Assembly (NCBI GenBank): GCA_002086835.1
Contig: MVIG01000001.1
Location: forward strand, 372,001 to 436,000
DNA: 64,000 nucleotides
DNA from: Mycolicibacterium porcinum
GTDB lineage: Bacteria; Actinomycetota; Actinomycetes; Mycobacteriales; Mycobacteriaceae
Direction of reading: 5' to 3'
Shown here: positions 44,644 to 54,006 of the stretch, piece after piece
How positions within the stretch are numbered: position 1 is the stretch's first letter
Layout: each line of letters begins with the position of its first letter
Notes under the pieces: model-generated
Told to the model about the DNA's origin: nothing
The model's database searches: none
Seen by the model: only the letters and a program-made list of their open reading frames with translations
Translations under genes and position numbers: made by a program

Positions 44644-46233
44644 ATGCCCGCCGATTCCAGGGTGCTGGCCCTCTGGTGTATGGACTGGCCGGCGGTGGCT
44701 GCGGCGACGGCGGCAGGCTTGATGCCGACGGTGCCGGTCGCGGTCACTCTGGCCAACCGGGTGATCGCGTGCTCGGCATCGGCGCGGGCGGCCGGGGTCC
44801 GGCGCGGGCTGCGTCGACGTGAGGCGCAGGCCCGGTGCCCGCAGCTGCATGTCGTCACCGCCGACCCGGCCAGGGACGCCCGCCATTTCGAGAACGTGAC
44901 GCTTGCCGTCGACGATCTGGTGCCGCGGGCCGAGGTGCTGCGTCCGGGACTGCTGGTGCTCTCGGTACGCGGCGCGGCGCGGTACTTCGGGTCCGAACAG
45001 GTTGCGGCCGAACGATTGATCGATGCCGTCGCCGCGGCGGGGGCCGAATGTCAGGTCGGTATCGCCGATCAGCTTTCCACCGCAGTCTTCGCCGCCAGGG
45101 CGGGGTGCATCGTCGAACCCGGGAACGACGCGCGGTTTCTGTCCGGGCTGTCGATCCGGCAGTTGGCCACCGAACCGGCCCTGGCCGCCCCCGGCCGCGA
45201 GGACCTGGCAGACCTGTTGTGGCGGATGGGCATCCGAACCCTGGGGCAGTTCGCCGAGTTGTCCCGCACCGATATCGCCTCCCGGTTCGGGGCAGATGCG
45301 GTGACGGCGCACCGGTTCGCCTGTGGCGAGCCGGACCGGGGTCCCTCCGGGCGGGATCCGGCCGCCGAACTCGATGCGGTGATGAACTGTGACCCGCCGA
45401 TCGAAAGGGTGGATGCGGCGGCCTTCGCGGGACGGTCGCTGGCCAGTGACCTGCACCGTCATCTGGAGGCGGCCGGGGTGGGCTGTACCCGGCTGGCCAT
45501 CCACGCCGTCACTGCCAATGGCGAAGAGCTGGAACGGGTCTGGCGGTGTGCGGAACCGCTGACCGAGGACGCCACCGCCGACCGGGTGCGGTGGCAGCTG
45601 GACGGCTGGCTGAACCGCCGCACCGCTGATCGGCCCAGTGCGCCCCTCGTCATGTTGCGCCTGCGCCCGGTGGAGGTGGTGTCGGCGGCGGCGCTGCAGT
45701 TGCCGCTGTGGGGCGGGATGGGAGAGGAGGACCGGTTGCGGGCCCGGCGGGCGCTGCTGCGGGTGCAGGGCCTGCTCGGGCCGGAGGCGGTACAGGTGCC
45801 GGTGCTCAGCGGCGGGCGTGGGCCTGCCGAGCGCATCACCTTCACGCAATTGGGGGATGAGCCGGTACCGCGAGCCGATCCGCGGCAGCCCTGGCCCGGC
45901 CAGCTGCCCGAGCCCTCACCGACCGTACTGCTCGATGACCCGGTGGAACTTCTTGACGTACAGGGAAACCCGGTCCGGGTCACCAGCCGCGGGTTGTTCT
46001 CGGCCGATCCGGCGCAGCTGTCCGGCGCCGGCCGCCGTGACGGCAGGCTGCGCTGGTGGGCGGGGCCGTGGCCGGTCGACGAGCGGTGGTGGGACCCGGA
46101 GAACCGAGGGGCCGGGCGCACCGCGCGGGTTCAGGTGCTGCTGCGGCACGACGAGCGGGACGACGGGGGAGACCAGGCGCTGTTGTTGTGTTACCGGCAG
46201 CGTCGGTGGTATCTGGAGGGTGCCTACGAATGA
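44644..46233 (+). CDS. imuB: Inactive Y-family polymerase-like protein ImuB
   Basis: A 529-residue protein starting at the ATG at 44644, 2 nt after the imuA' stop. The Y-family polymerase fold is clear, but the catalytic Asp/Glu sites are replaced, as is usual in ImuB. The beta-clamp-binding motif QLPLWG lies at residues 352-357; it brings the mutasome to the replication clamp. A Pro/Arg-rich C-terminal region (SRGLFSADPAQLSG, WWAGPWPVDERWW) mediates contacts with ImuA' and DnaE2. Its operon is SOS-controlled through the box at 43882. Confidence 0.95.
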   Translation: MPADSRVLALWCMDWPAVAAATAAGLMPTVPVAVTLANRVIACSASARAAGVRRGLRRREAQARCPQLHVVTADPARDARHFENVTLAVDDLVPRAEVLRPGLLVLSVRGAARYFGSEQVAAERLIDAVAAAGAECQVGIADQLSTAVFAARAGCIVEPGNDARFLSGLSIRQLATEPALAAPGREDLADLLWRMGIRTLGQFAELSRTDIASRFGADAVTAHRFACGEPDRGPSGRDPAAELDAVMNCDPPIERVDAAAFAGRSLASDLHRHLEAAGVGCTRLAIHAVTANGEELERVWRCAEPLTEDATADRVRWQLDGWLNRRTADRPSAPLVMLRLRPVEVVSAAALQLPLWGGMGEEDRLRARRALLRVQGLLGPEAVQVPVLSGGRGPAERITFTQLGDEPVPRADPRQPWPGQLPEPSPTVLLDDPVELLDVQGNPVRVTSRGLFSADPAQLSGAGRRDGRLRWWAGPWPVDERWWDPENRGAGRTARVQVLLRHDERDDGGDQALLLCYRQRRWYLEGAYE

Positions 46234-46244
46234 GCGCGCCGAAC

Positions 46245-46295
46245 GTGAACAAGATGACGAGATTCCGCGGGCCGAATCTTGGCCAACTTGTTCAC
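46245..46295. terminator. Nested inverted repeat between imuB and iunH
   Basis: Outer arms GTGAACAAG (46245-46253) and CTTGTTCAC (46287-46295) enclose inner arms AGATTC (46260-46265) and GAATCT (46274-46279). It lies between convergent genes and is a likely bidirectional terminator. Confidence 0.7.
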
Positions 46296-46326
46296 ATTGG
46301 GCGTGGTCACCCTGGTTCAGGCGAGA

Positions 46327-47376
46327 TCAACCCAGGCGTTGCGCGAATTCCCCGACCCGGCTGATGAACCGGTCGAAGAACACCGCCGGGTCCACCTCGG
46401 TGCCGATGAGGGCGTTGGGCGGGCGGCCCCAGTGTCCACGCCAGTCGGCCACCGTCATCCCGCGGGTCAGGGTGCCGCTCAGCTCGACATCGACCGTGGT
46501 TTCGCGGTAGCTCACCAATTCCGGGTCCAGCGCGACGGCGGCAGCCAGGGGATCATGCAGGTGCGCCAGATATCCGTCGCCGGTGTCGAAGTGGAACTCG
46601 AAGTAGAACCGCATGGCGTCTTCGAGCACCCGGATCAACGGGTTGTCCGCCGTCGACCGCGTGCCCCGCTCGTCGAGCACGCTCATCGGGGCCGACGGGG
46701 AGCCGGCCGCGGCGGCCAACCGGTTCAGCAGCGCCGGCGTCATCGCGATGTTCTCGGTGAGGTTGAGGCCCAGCACGATTGGTACATGCGTCGCATCGTC
46801 GAGACCCCAGGCGGCATTCCAGCCGCTGAACACCTCGGCGGCCGACTCGGGGTCAACACTGATGTTCCACTCCGACACCGGCGTGGTGTTGCCGCGATAG
46901 TCGAAGGCGCCGCCCATGATCACCAGCCGGCGCAGCAGCTTGGGCAGGGTCGGTTCGGCACGCATGGCCAGCGCGAGGTTGGTCAGCGGGCCGGTGGCCA
47001 GCCCGATCAGCTCACCCGGGTACGCCCGGGCCGCACGCACCCAGGCCTCGGCGGCGTCGTGCGCGGTGAGCATCCGGTCGCCCGCGGGCAGCTGCGCATA
47101 TCCCAGACCCTGCGGTCCGTGGGTGTCCTCGGCCGTCCGCAGCGGCGTGCTCAACGGCTGTTCGGCGCCCTTGGAAACCGGGATCCCCGCCACCCCGCAC
47201 AGCTCCAGCAGGCCGAGGTTGTTGGCGCAGACCTGTTGCACCGGAACATTTCCCGCGGTCGACGCGATACCGACCAATTCGGCTCCAGGGCTGGCGAACA
47301 GATACGCCAGGGCCATGGCGTCGTCGACGCCGGTATCGACATCGGCGAACACGGGCGCGGTGGGGGACGTCACCAC
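46327..47376 (-). CDS. iunH: Inosine-uridine preferring nucleoside hydrolase
   Basis: A 349-residue nucleoside hydrolase. The calcium-binding motif DVDTGVDDA is at residues 12-20, and a second set of ligands lies in HLHDPLAAAVAL near 265. The enzyme splits nucleosides into base and ribose for salvage. Position next to imuB matches Rv3393 in M. tuberculosis. The fit of the N-glycosidase pocket (NISVDPESAAEVF) is standard. It converges with imuB and is followed upstream on the same strand by the reductase gene 21 nt away. Confidence 0.92.
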   Translation of the reverse strand: MVTSPTAPVFADVDTGVDDAMALAYLFASPGAELVGIASTAGNVPVQQVCANNLGLLELCGVAGIPVSKGAEQPLSTPLRTAEDTHGPQGLGYAQLPAGDRMLTAHDAAEAWVRAARAYPGELIGLATGPLTNLALAMRAEPTLPKLLRRLVIMGGAFDYRGNTTPVSEWNISVDPESAAEVFSGWNAAWGLDDATHVPIVLGLNLTENIAMTPALLNRLAAAAGSPSAPMSVLDERGTRSTADNPLIRVLEDAMRFYFEFHFDTGDGYLAHLHDPLAAAVALDPELVSYRETTVDVELSGTLTRGMTVADWRGHWGRPPNALIGTEVDPAVFFDRFISRVGEFAQRLG

Positions 47377-47397
47377 GCCACGATAGGACCGTTCGGG

Positions 47398-49446
47398 CTA
47401 CCAGTGCACCCCGGGCACCAACCGCACCGCGCGCTTGACCGGCCGGGTCACCGCGCGTGGGACCCGCAGGTTGCGGGCACTGCGGACCGGCCGCTTCGGC
47501 CGGCGTGACGCCTGCCCGCTCGCCGCTGCCTCGGTGCCGTCGCCGCTGAGCCCACGCGCGGCCGCCGAATCCGGGTAGCCCAGATACAACTGGTGCAGGA
47601 CACGACGGGACAGCTTCGGGGTCAGGTAGTTGCCGAAATCGGCGACGGTGCCCAGCGGGGTGTCGATCCGGGCCGGCTTGTCCACCAGGCCGCGTACCAC
47701 CATGGCTGCGGCATGCTCGGCCGAGATCGGCGGTACCGGGTTGAGCTTGCGTGACGGCGCGATCATCGGCGTCTTCACCAGGGGCATGTGGATATTGGTG
47801 AAGGTGATGTGATCCGAGAGGGTTTCGGTGCCGACCACCTCGGAGAACGCGTCCAGCGCGGCCTTGGACGGTAGGTAGGCGCTGTACTTCGGGCTGTTGG
47901 CCTGTACGCCTGCGCTGGACACGTTGACCACATGGCCGAACCGGCGTTCGCGCCAGTGCGGCAGCAGCGCCAGCACCATCCGCACCGAGCCGAAGTAGTT
48001 GACCGCCATCACCCGCTCGTAATCGTGCAGCCGGTCTGTCGAGTTCACCACGGACCGGCGGATGGACCGGCCGGCGTTGTTCACCAGATAGTCGACGTGA
48101 CCGAATCGGCCCAGGATGTCCTTGACCGTGTGCTCGACCGATGCGGAATCGGTGACGTCGCAGGTGAATGCGTAGGCCTGCCCGCCGGAGGAGCGGATCT
48201 CGGCGACCAGGTCGTCGAGCGCCTCACCGCTGCGGGCCAGGGCGAAGACGCACCCACCGCGTTCGGCCACGGCGATCGCCGAGGCGCGGCCGATGCCGCT
48301 GGAGGCGCCGGTGATGATGACGTGTTTGCCCACCAGAGGGCCGGCCGGGTCGTCGCGCCGGGCGCGGTCGGGATCGAGGTGCTCGGCCCAGTACCGCCAC
48401 AGTTTCGGTGCGTACGAGGAGAATTCGGGCACCGTGATCCCGGTGCCGCGCAGTGCGGCGGCGGTGCTGTCCGCGGTGAACGTCGGCCGCAACTCCACCA
48501 CGTCGAGCACATCGCCGGGGATGCCCAGCTGGGTGGCGACGATATTGCGCACCGCCTTGACCCGTCCCCGGGCTCGCAGCACCGGCGCTGCGGCGGCCCG
48601 CGGCAGCGAGCCGCGCAGCTGCGGCAGCCCGGCCTCGCCGGCCACCCCGCGGTAGATCTCGCGCAGCCCGATGGTTTTCGGCGCGGTGAGATGGAATGTC
48701 TCGCCGTCCTTGTCCTCGACGTGCATCAGATGAACCAGCGCTTCAACAACGAAGTCCACCGGCACCACATTGGTCCGGCCCGAGTCGGGCAGCATCATCG
48801 GCGTGAACCTGGGCAGCGCGGCGAGGCGGGCCAGCACGCCGAAGAAGTAGTACGGGCCGTCGATCTTGTCCATCTCGCCGGTCTGCGAATCACCGACCAC
48901 GACGGCGGGACGGTACACCCGGTAGCGCAGGCCCGGCGCCGAGCGCACCAGCATTTCGGCCTCGAACTTGGTCTGGTGATACGGCGTGGGCAGGTCCTGG
49001 GCGACATCGAAATCGGCCTCGGTGAACACGCCCCGATGGTTGCCGGCCACCGCGATCGAGGACACGTGGTGCAACGTGGCGTCCAGGCGCCGGGCCAGTT
49101 CGATCACCGCGCGGGTGCCCTCGACATTGGCGGCCCGTTGCTCGGATTCACCGACGGTCATGTCGTAGATGGCCGCGCAGTGCACCACGTGTGAGACGTC
49201 ACCCAGCTCGGCGACATCGGTGTCGGTCAGGCCGAGATCGGCCGCCGTCAGGTCGCCGACCAGGGGATGTACGCGGTCATCCCAGGCAACGACTGAGTTG
49301 CTGGCGAGCCGCTCGAACCGATTCAGCGACTCGCGGCGTACCAGCACCCACACCTCGGCGGCGGGTTCGCGGGACAGAATCCGGGTGATCACTCGGCGGC
49401 CAATAAACCCGGTACCGCCGGTAACGACATAGCGCATGCGAGCCAT
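47398..49446 (-). CDS. acrA1: Two-domain acyl-CoA reductase / SDR (Rv3391-like)
   Basis: A 682-residue protein read from the ATG at 49446, after AGGG; an ATG at 49437 is the alternative. The N-terminal domain is an extended SDR of the fatty acyl-CoA reductase type: TGGTGFIG at residues 9-16 and the catalytic TPYHQTK. A linker leads to a C-terminal classical SDR domain with TGASSGIG and the catalytic YLPSK. The last 80 residues are Arg/Pro-rich and basic. M. tuberculosis Rv3391 has the same build. It probably reduces long-chain acyl-CoA to aldehyde or alcohol for wax and lipid synthesis. It is divergent from the MaoC hydratase gene. Confidence 0.9.
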   Translation of the reverse strand: MARMRYVVTGGTGFIGRRVITRILSREPAAEVWVLVRRESLNRFERLASNSVVAWDDRVHPLVGDLTAADLGLTDTDVAELGDVSHVVHCAAIYDMTVGESEQRAANVEGTRAVIELARRLDATLHHVSSIAVAGNHRGVFTEADFDVAQDLPTPYHQTKFEAEMLVRSAPGLRYRVYRPAVVVGDSQTGEMDKIDGPYYFFGVLARLAALPRFTPMMLPDSGRTNVVPVDFVVEALVHLMHVEDKDGETFHLTAPKTIGLREIYRGVAGEAGLPQLRGSLPRAAAAPVLRARGRVKAVRNIVATQLGIPGDVLDVVELRPTFTADSTAAALRGTGITVPEFSSYAPKLWRYWAEHLDPDRARRDDPAGPLVGKHVIITGASSGIGRASAIAVAERGGCVFALARSGEALDDLVAEIRSSGGQAYAFTCDVTDSASVEHTVKDILGRFGHVDYLVNNAGRSIRRSVVNSTDRLHDYERVMAVNYFGSVRMVLALLPHWRERRFGHVVNVSSAGVQANSPKYSAYLPSKAALDAFSEVVGTETLSDHITFTNIHMPLVKTPMIAPSRKLNPVPPISAEHAAAMVVRGLVDKPARIDTPLGTVADFGNYLTPKLSRRVLHQLYLGYPDSAAARGLSGDGTEAAASGQASRRPKRPVRSARNLRVPRAVTRPVKRAVRLVPGVHW

Positions 49447-49506
49447 CGTGGCCCTAGATCGGGCAAACGTCAACAAGGGCGGTCGACTCAACTATCGTCG
49501 GCACGC

Positions 49507-50376
49507 ATGCCACTCAATCCGGACGCCATTGGCGAGACGACCGATCCGATTCCGTTCGAATGGACCGACCGCGACACCCTGCTGTACGCCATCGGCGTCG
49601 GCGCAGGCACCGATGACCTTGCCTTCACCACCGAGAACAGCCACGAGATCGAGCAGCAGGTGCTGCCGACGTATGCGGTCATCGCATGCTCGGCGTTCCC
49701 GGCCGCCCTCAAGATCGGCACCTTCAACTTCAGCATGCTGCTGCACGGCTCCCAGGAGATCCGGCTGCACCGCCCGCTGCCGCCGGCCGGAAAGCTGACG
49801 GTGGTGTCCGAGGTCGCCGACATCCAGGACAAGGGTGAGGGCAAGAACGCGGTGGTGATGCTCAAGGGCATCGGCACCGACCCGGACAGCGGCGAGGTCG
49901 TCGCGGAAACCCTTACCACCGTGGTGATTCGGGGCGAAGGCGGATTCGGCGGCCAGCCCGGCCAGCGCCCGGAGTCGCCGCAGATTCCCGACCGTGAACC
50001 CGACGCCCAGGTGGTGCTGCCCACCCGGGAGGACCAGGCACTGATCTACCGGCTCTCCGGGGACCGCAACCCGCTGCACAGCGACCCGTGGTTCGCCCAG
50101 AACCTTGCCGGCTTCCCCAAGCCGATCCTGCACGGGCTGTGCACATACGGTGTGGCCGGTCGGGCGTTGGTGGCCGAACTCGGCGGCGGTGACGCCACGA
50201 AAATCCACGCGGTGGCGGCACGGTTCAGTTCGCCGGTTTTCCCGGGAGAGACGCTGACGACGTCGATCTGGCGCACCGAACCGGGCCGGGCCGTGTTCCG
50301 GACCGAGGCCGCCGGGCCCGACGGTGCCGATACCCGGGTCGTGCTCGAGGACGGCGCCGCCGAGTATTCGGCCTGA
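49507..50376 (+). CDS. htdY: MaoC-type (3R)-hydroxyacyl-CoA dehydratase (Rv3389c-like)
   Basis: A 289-residue double hotdog protein. The hydratase 2 motif YRLSGDRNPLHSDPWFA followed by FPKPILHGLCTYG contains the catalytic Asp and His. The N-terminal hotdog (ENSHEIEQQVLPTYAVI) lacks the motif and serves for binding. In M. tuberculosis HtdY (Rv3389c) acts on (3R)-hydroxyacyl-CoA of long chain. The gene is divergent from the acyl-CoA reductase across about 60 nt, so the two probably share control and lipid use. Confidence 0.92.
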   Translation: MPLNPDAIGETTDPIPFEWTDRDTLLYAIGVGAGTDDLAFTTENSHEIEQQVLPTYAVIACSAFPAALKIGTFNFSMLLHGSQEIRLHRPLPPAGKLTVVSEVADIQDKGEGKNAVVMLKGIGTDPDSGEVVAETLTTVVIRGEGGFGGQPGQRPESPQIPDREPDAQVVLPTREDQALIYRLSGDRNPLHSDPWFAQNLAGFPKPILHGLCTYGVAGRALVAELGGGDATKIHAVAARFSSPVFPGETLTTSIWRTEPGRAVFRTEAAGPDGADTRVVLEDGAAEYSA

Positions 50377-50474
50377 TCCAGGCAATTTCGTAGAAGCCCT
50401 GCACACCGCGTAGTGGATTGACAGGATCGACGCACAACGGTCGCACAGGCGCGGTGCGGGATGGGTGGTGGCAG

Positions 50475-51377
50475 ATGGCGCAGGCGAATCTGGTTGTCGG
50501 ATATCTGGCCACTCCCGGTGGCGCCGATGCGTTGGCCTTGGCTGTTCGGTTCGCTCGAACCCTGGGTGCCGAAGTCAACATCTGCATCGTGCTACCGCCC
50601 GACACCGCGCCGCCGGGCACCGTGCCCAAAGGCGGTGGCTACGAGGAAGTTCTGGCCGAACAGGCACAAGGGTGGCTGAATGACGCCCTGGCCTCGGTGC
50701 CCGACGGCGTTGTGGCGCACACGCATCTGAGCTTCGACGAGTCGTTCACTGACGGATTGATCCGGGAGGCGCTGCGACTCAAGGCGGTCGCCCTCGTGGT
50801 CGGCGGCGCAGGCGGGGGACTGGTCGGCAGCTACTCACTGGGGTCGGTGGTCAACGAGCTGCTGCACTCCTCACCGGTACCGGTCGCGGTGGCGCCGCGC
50901 GGAACTCGCGACTCGAAGATCGAGCGAGTGCATGAGATCACCTGCGCCATCGGTCAACGCCAGGGTTCGGATCTGTTGCTCGCCACCGCGGTACGGGCCA
51001 GTCGAGCCGCGGATATCCCGCTGCGGTTGGTGTCGCTCGTCGCGCTCGACCCGACCTTCGGGTCGCTGCGCGGCGACGAGGAGGCGGTCCGGGCGCACGC
51101 GCTCGCCCACGCCGAACGGACGCTGGAGGCTGCCAGAAACGAACTGCCGGCTGACTTTCCGGTGACCTCGACCATCGTGACCGGTCCCAGCGTCGAGGCT
51201 GCCGTCGAACAGTTGGGTTGGGATGACGGCGACATCATCATGGTCGGATCCAGTCGGCTCAGTGCACCACGGCGGATCTTCCTCGGTTCCACCGCGGCCA
51301 AGATGCTGCGGGTGCTGGACGTCCCGATGGTGGTCGTGCCCCGGGACGAACTGAAAGACGGCGAGGACCGCTCATGA
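50475..51377 (+). CDS. Tandem universal stress protein
   Basis: A 300-residue protein with two USP domains. The ATP-binding motifs are GGAGGGLVGSYSLGSV in the first and GSSRLSAPRRIFLGSTA in the second, each after the strand ending (VALVVGG, IIMVGSS). The start at 50475 follows GGGTGGTGG. Tandem USPs in mycobacteria bind ATP or cAMP and often pair with transporters. The gene overlaps the APC permease by ATGA, so it may regulate that transporter directly. Confidence 0.9.
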   Translation: MAQANLVVGYLATPGGADALALAVRFARTLGAEVNICIVLPPDTAPPGTVPKGGGYEEVLAEQAQGWLNDALASVPDGVVAHTHLSFDESFTDGLIREALRLKAVALVVGGAGGGLVGSYSLGSVVNELLHSSPVPVAVAPRGTRDSKIERVHEITCAIGQRQGSDLLLATAVRASRAADIPLRLVSLVALDPTFGSLRGDEEAVRAHALAHAERTLEAARNELPADFPVTSTIVTGPSVEAAVEQLGWDDGDIIMVGSSRLSAPRRIFLGSTAAKMLRVLDVPMVVVPRDELKDGEDRS

Positions 51378-52930
51378 CTGAGTCCGCATCGGAACACGAG
51401 GCCCATCAGAAACTCGACGAAGCCGAACACTCCGCGGGGCTGGTGTCGAAGGGGCTGGCGGCCGGGAAGGTCGGCACCTTCTCGGGTGCGATTCTCGGGA
51501 TCTCGTGTGTGGCGCCCGGATACACACTGACCGCGAGCATCGGCCTCATCGTCGCCGCGGTCGGCCTCAAGATGCCCGCCATCTTCATCGCCGGGTTCAT
51601 CCCGATGTTCCTGACCGCCTACGCCTACCGCGAGCTCAACTCACGTGCGCCCGACTGCGGTGCGTCGTTCACGTGGTCCACCAAGGCATTCGGCCCGTAT
51701 GTCGGCTGGATGTGCGGATGGGGCATGGTCGTCGCGTCCATCATCGTGCTGTCCAACCTCGCCGCGATCGCCGTTGAATTCTTCTACTTGTTCATCGCCC
51801 GGATCACCCACCACCCGCCGATCGCCGAGCTCGCCGACAACAAGGCCATCAACATCGTCACCACGCTGGTTTTTCTGGTCATCGCGACGGCCATCGCCAG
51901 TCGAGGTATCACCACCAGCGAACGGGTTCAGTACGTGCTGGTCGGCTTCCAGATGGTGGTGCTGCTCGCGTTCGCGGTGATGGCGTTCGTCCATGTGGGT
52001 CGCGGCGATGCGCCGGCCGGGTTGTCGTTCGACCTGGACTGGTTCAACCCGTTCAGCGGACTTGCGTTGAGCGCCTTTGTGGTTGGCGTGACGGGGTCGA
52101 TCTTCGCCTTCTGGGGCTGGGACACATGCCTGACCCTGGGGGAGGAATCCAAGGATCCGACAAAGGTGCCCGGGCGCGCCGGGCTGCTGTGCGTGCTGTC
52201 CATCCTCGCGACGTACCTTCTGATCGCGGTCGCGGTCATGATGTACGCCGGCGTCGGTGAAACCGACCTCGGACTGGGCAACCCGGACAATGCCGAGAAC
52301 GTGTTCGCCGCGTTGGCGGATCCCGTGCTGGGCACGTGGGCCGGTCCGTTGCTGTTCCTGGCGATCCTGGCCTCGTCGGTGGCCAGCCTGCAGACCACGT
52401 TCCTGCCGGCCGCACGGGCGATGCTCGCGATGGGCGCCTACAAGGCGTTCCCGGCGCGCTTCGCCGAGGTCAGTCCGCGCTACCTGGTGCCCAGGTTCGC
52501 GACCGTCACCGCGGGCGTGGTCACCGGTGTTTTCTACACCGTGGTGAGCCTGCTGTCCGAGAGCGCGTTGCTGGATACCATTGCCGCCCTTGGCATCATG
52601 ATCTGCTGGTACTACGGCATCACGGCGTTCGCGTGCGTCTGGTACTTCCGCCGGGAGTTGTTCACCAGCGCCCACAACGCGGTGTTCAAATTCCTTTTCC
52701 CCCTCCTCGGCGGCATCGTGCTGGCGGCGGTGTTCGTGATCTCGATCGGCGAGAGCATGAACCCGGAAAACGCCAGCGGCGCCGCGATCGGCGGGATCGG
52801 CCTGGTGTTCTTCATCGGCTTCGGCGTGCTGCTGCTCGGTGCCGTACTCATGTTCGTCTGGCGGTCGGTCAACCCGGCCTTCTTCCAGGGCGAGACACTG
52901 CGCTACGACACCCCGTCGCTCGTGGAGTAG
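51374..52930 (+). CDS. APC superfamily amino acid permease
   Basis: A 518-residue transporter with 12 predicted membrane segments. The N-terminus has the GXG-type start of TM1 (GAILGISCVAPGYTLTASIG), the site of substrate binding in the LeuT fold. The mid-part carries SIFAFWGWDTCLTLGEESKDPTKVPGRA, a conserved APC motif. Its start overlaps the USP gene stop, so the USP is its likely partner. The substrate is unknown, probably an amino acid or polyamine. It converges with the exported Lys/Pro/Ala-rich protein, 11 nt apart. Confidence 0.9.
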   Translation: MTESASEHEAHQKLDEAEHSAGLVSKGLAAGKVGTFSGAILGISCVAPGYTLTASIGLIVAAVGLKMPAIFIAGFIPMFLTAYAYRELNSRAPDCGASFTWSTKAFGPYVGWMCGWGMVVASIIVLSNLAAIAVEFFYLFIARITHHPPIAELADNKAINIVTTLVFLVIATAIASRGITTSERVQYVLVGFQMVVLLAFAVMAFVHVGRGDAPAGLSFDLDWFNPFSGLALSAFVVGVTGSIFAFWGWDTCLTLGEESKDPTKVPGRAGLLCVLSILATYLLIAVAVMMYAGVGETDLGLGNPDNAENVFAALADPVLGTWAGPLLFLAILASSVASLQTTFLPAARAMLAMGAYKAFPARFAEVSPRYLVPRFATVTAGVVTGVFYTVVSLLSESALLDTIAALGIMICWYYGITAFACVWYFRRELFTSAHNAVFKFLFPLLGGIVLAAVFVISIGESMNPENASGAAIGGIGLVFFIGFGVLLLGAVLMFVWRSVNPAFFQGETLRYDTPSLVE

Positions 52931-52941
52931 GGGCGACGCGG

Positions 52942-53931
52942 TCAGCTTCCGGCCGCGCCGCCGATACCCGAATGGCCTGTCTGGTGCGCCAACTGGAACG
53001 GATCCAGCAGATCCCACACCGTGGCGACCGCAGTGTCCTTGAGCTCGGCGCCCGGTTGTTCGAGGTTGATCACGTCCGCGACGAGGTCATAGCCGTAGTA
53101 CACGAACGACCCCGGCGGGGTGGTCTTGATCAGCTCGTTGATGATGGTCTGCCGGGCGTCCAGGGCCTCCGGTCCGCTTCCGACCGCGGGCGCCAGGTTC
53201 GTCACGATCTTGCCGATCGGGATGACGGCGTTGACCCACGGGATCATCTGGCTGCCCCGGTAGATCTGCTCGGTGGCTTCCCGGACAAAGGGATCGAGCT
53301 GATCCGGTGATGCGTCGAGCAGTGCCTGCCGCAGATTCATGATCGCTTTGGGGAAGTCTGTCGGCTCAGGATCATTCGCCCGGAACGGGTTGGGATCCCA
53401 CGCCGGGGCATCGGCCGCGGTGTCGGCCTGGGTCTGCACCGCTCCGAGCTTGGGGGTGGCCAAGGTCTTGCTCTCGGGCTGTGTGACGGTCTGGGTCTTT
53501 GGCTTGGGAGCGGCCGCCTGCTTGGGGGCGAACAGGTCCTTGAGTTTGGCGACCTCGCCTGCCTCGAACTCCTCGGCGCTGGGCTTCGGCTTGGGTTTGG
53601 CCACCACCGGCTTGGCAGGCTTGGCCGCCTGAACCGTCTTGTTGACGTGGGCAGCCGCTTTCTCGATCTTGTCGGCCTGCTTGTCGACGGCTTCCTTGAC
53701 GCTGTCCTTGACCTTGGACAGGGGCTTGGCGCGCTTGGTGTCGCCGGCTTTGGTCTCACCGCGCTTGGGCCCGGTGTTGACGTGCTGCGATGAGCTGCTG
53801 GTCGAGTCCTTGGACGCGCCGTCCGTCGAATCGGCGTGGGCAGTGCCCTGACCGGCCACGGCGATCGCCGCCCCGACTCCTGCCGCTACCGCGACACCAC
53901 CGACATAGCCGATGTACTTCGTTGACGCCAT
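52942..53931 (-). CDS. Exported Lys/Pro/Ala-rich protein
   Basis: A 329-residue secreted protein. The signal peptide ends at AHA (cleavage after residue 33). The head YIGYVGGVAVAAGVGAAIAV recurs in several mycobacterial exported proteins. Residues 34-120 are Ser/Thr/Lys-rich and disordered, with a coiled-coil-like KDSVKEAVDKQADKIEKAAAHVNK. A Pro/Lys/Ala tract follows to residue 170. The C-terminal 150 residues form a folded helical domain (FPKAIMNLRQALLDASPDQLDPFVREATEQIYRG). No known motif. It is likely wall-associated. Confidence 0.7.
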   Translation of the reverse strand: MASTKYIGYVGGVAVAAGVGAAIAVAGQGTAHADSTDGASKDSTSSSSQHVNTGPKRGETKAGDTKRAKPLSKVKDSVKEAVDKQADKIEKAAAHVNKTVQAAKPAKPVVAKPKPKPSAEEFEAGEVAKLKDLFAPKQAAAPKPKTQTVTQPESKTLATPKLGAVQTQADTAADAPAWDPNPFRANDPEPTDFPKAIMNLRQALLDASPDQLDPFVREATEQIYRGSQMIPWVNAVIPIGKIVTNLAPAVGSGPEALDARQTIINELIKTTPPGSFVYYGYDLVADVINLEQPGAELKDTAVATVWDLLDPFQLAHQTGHSGIGGAAGS

Positions 53932-54006
53932 TGCCGTCCTCTCACAGCCAATCCCCAGCCCACCGCATCGTAGGGGGCGGCGGCGTGATTGGCATCACGA
54001 GGTGGT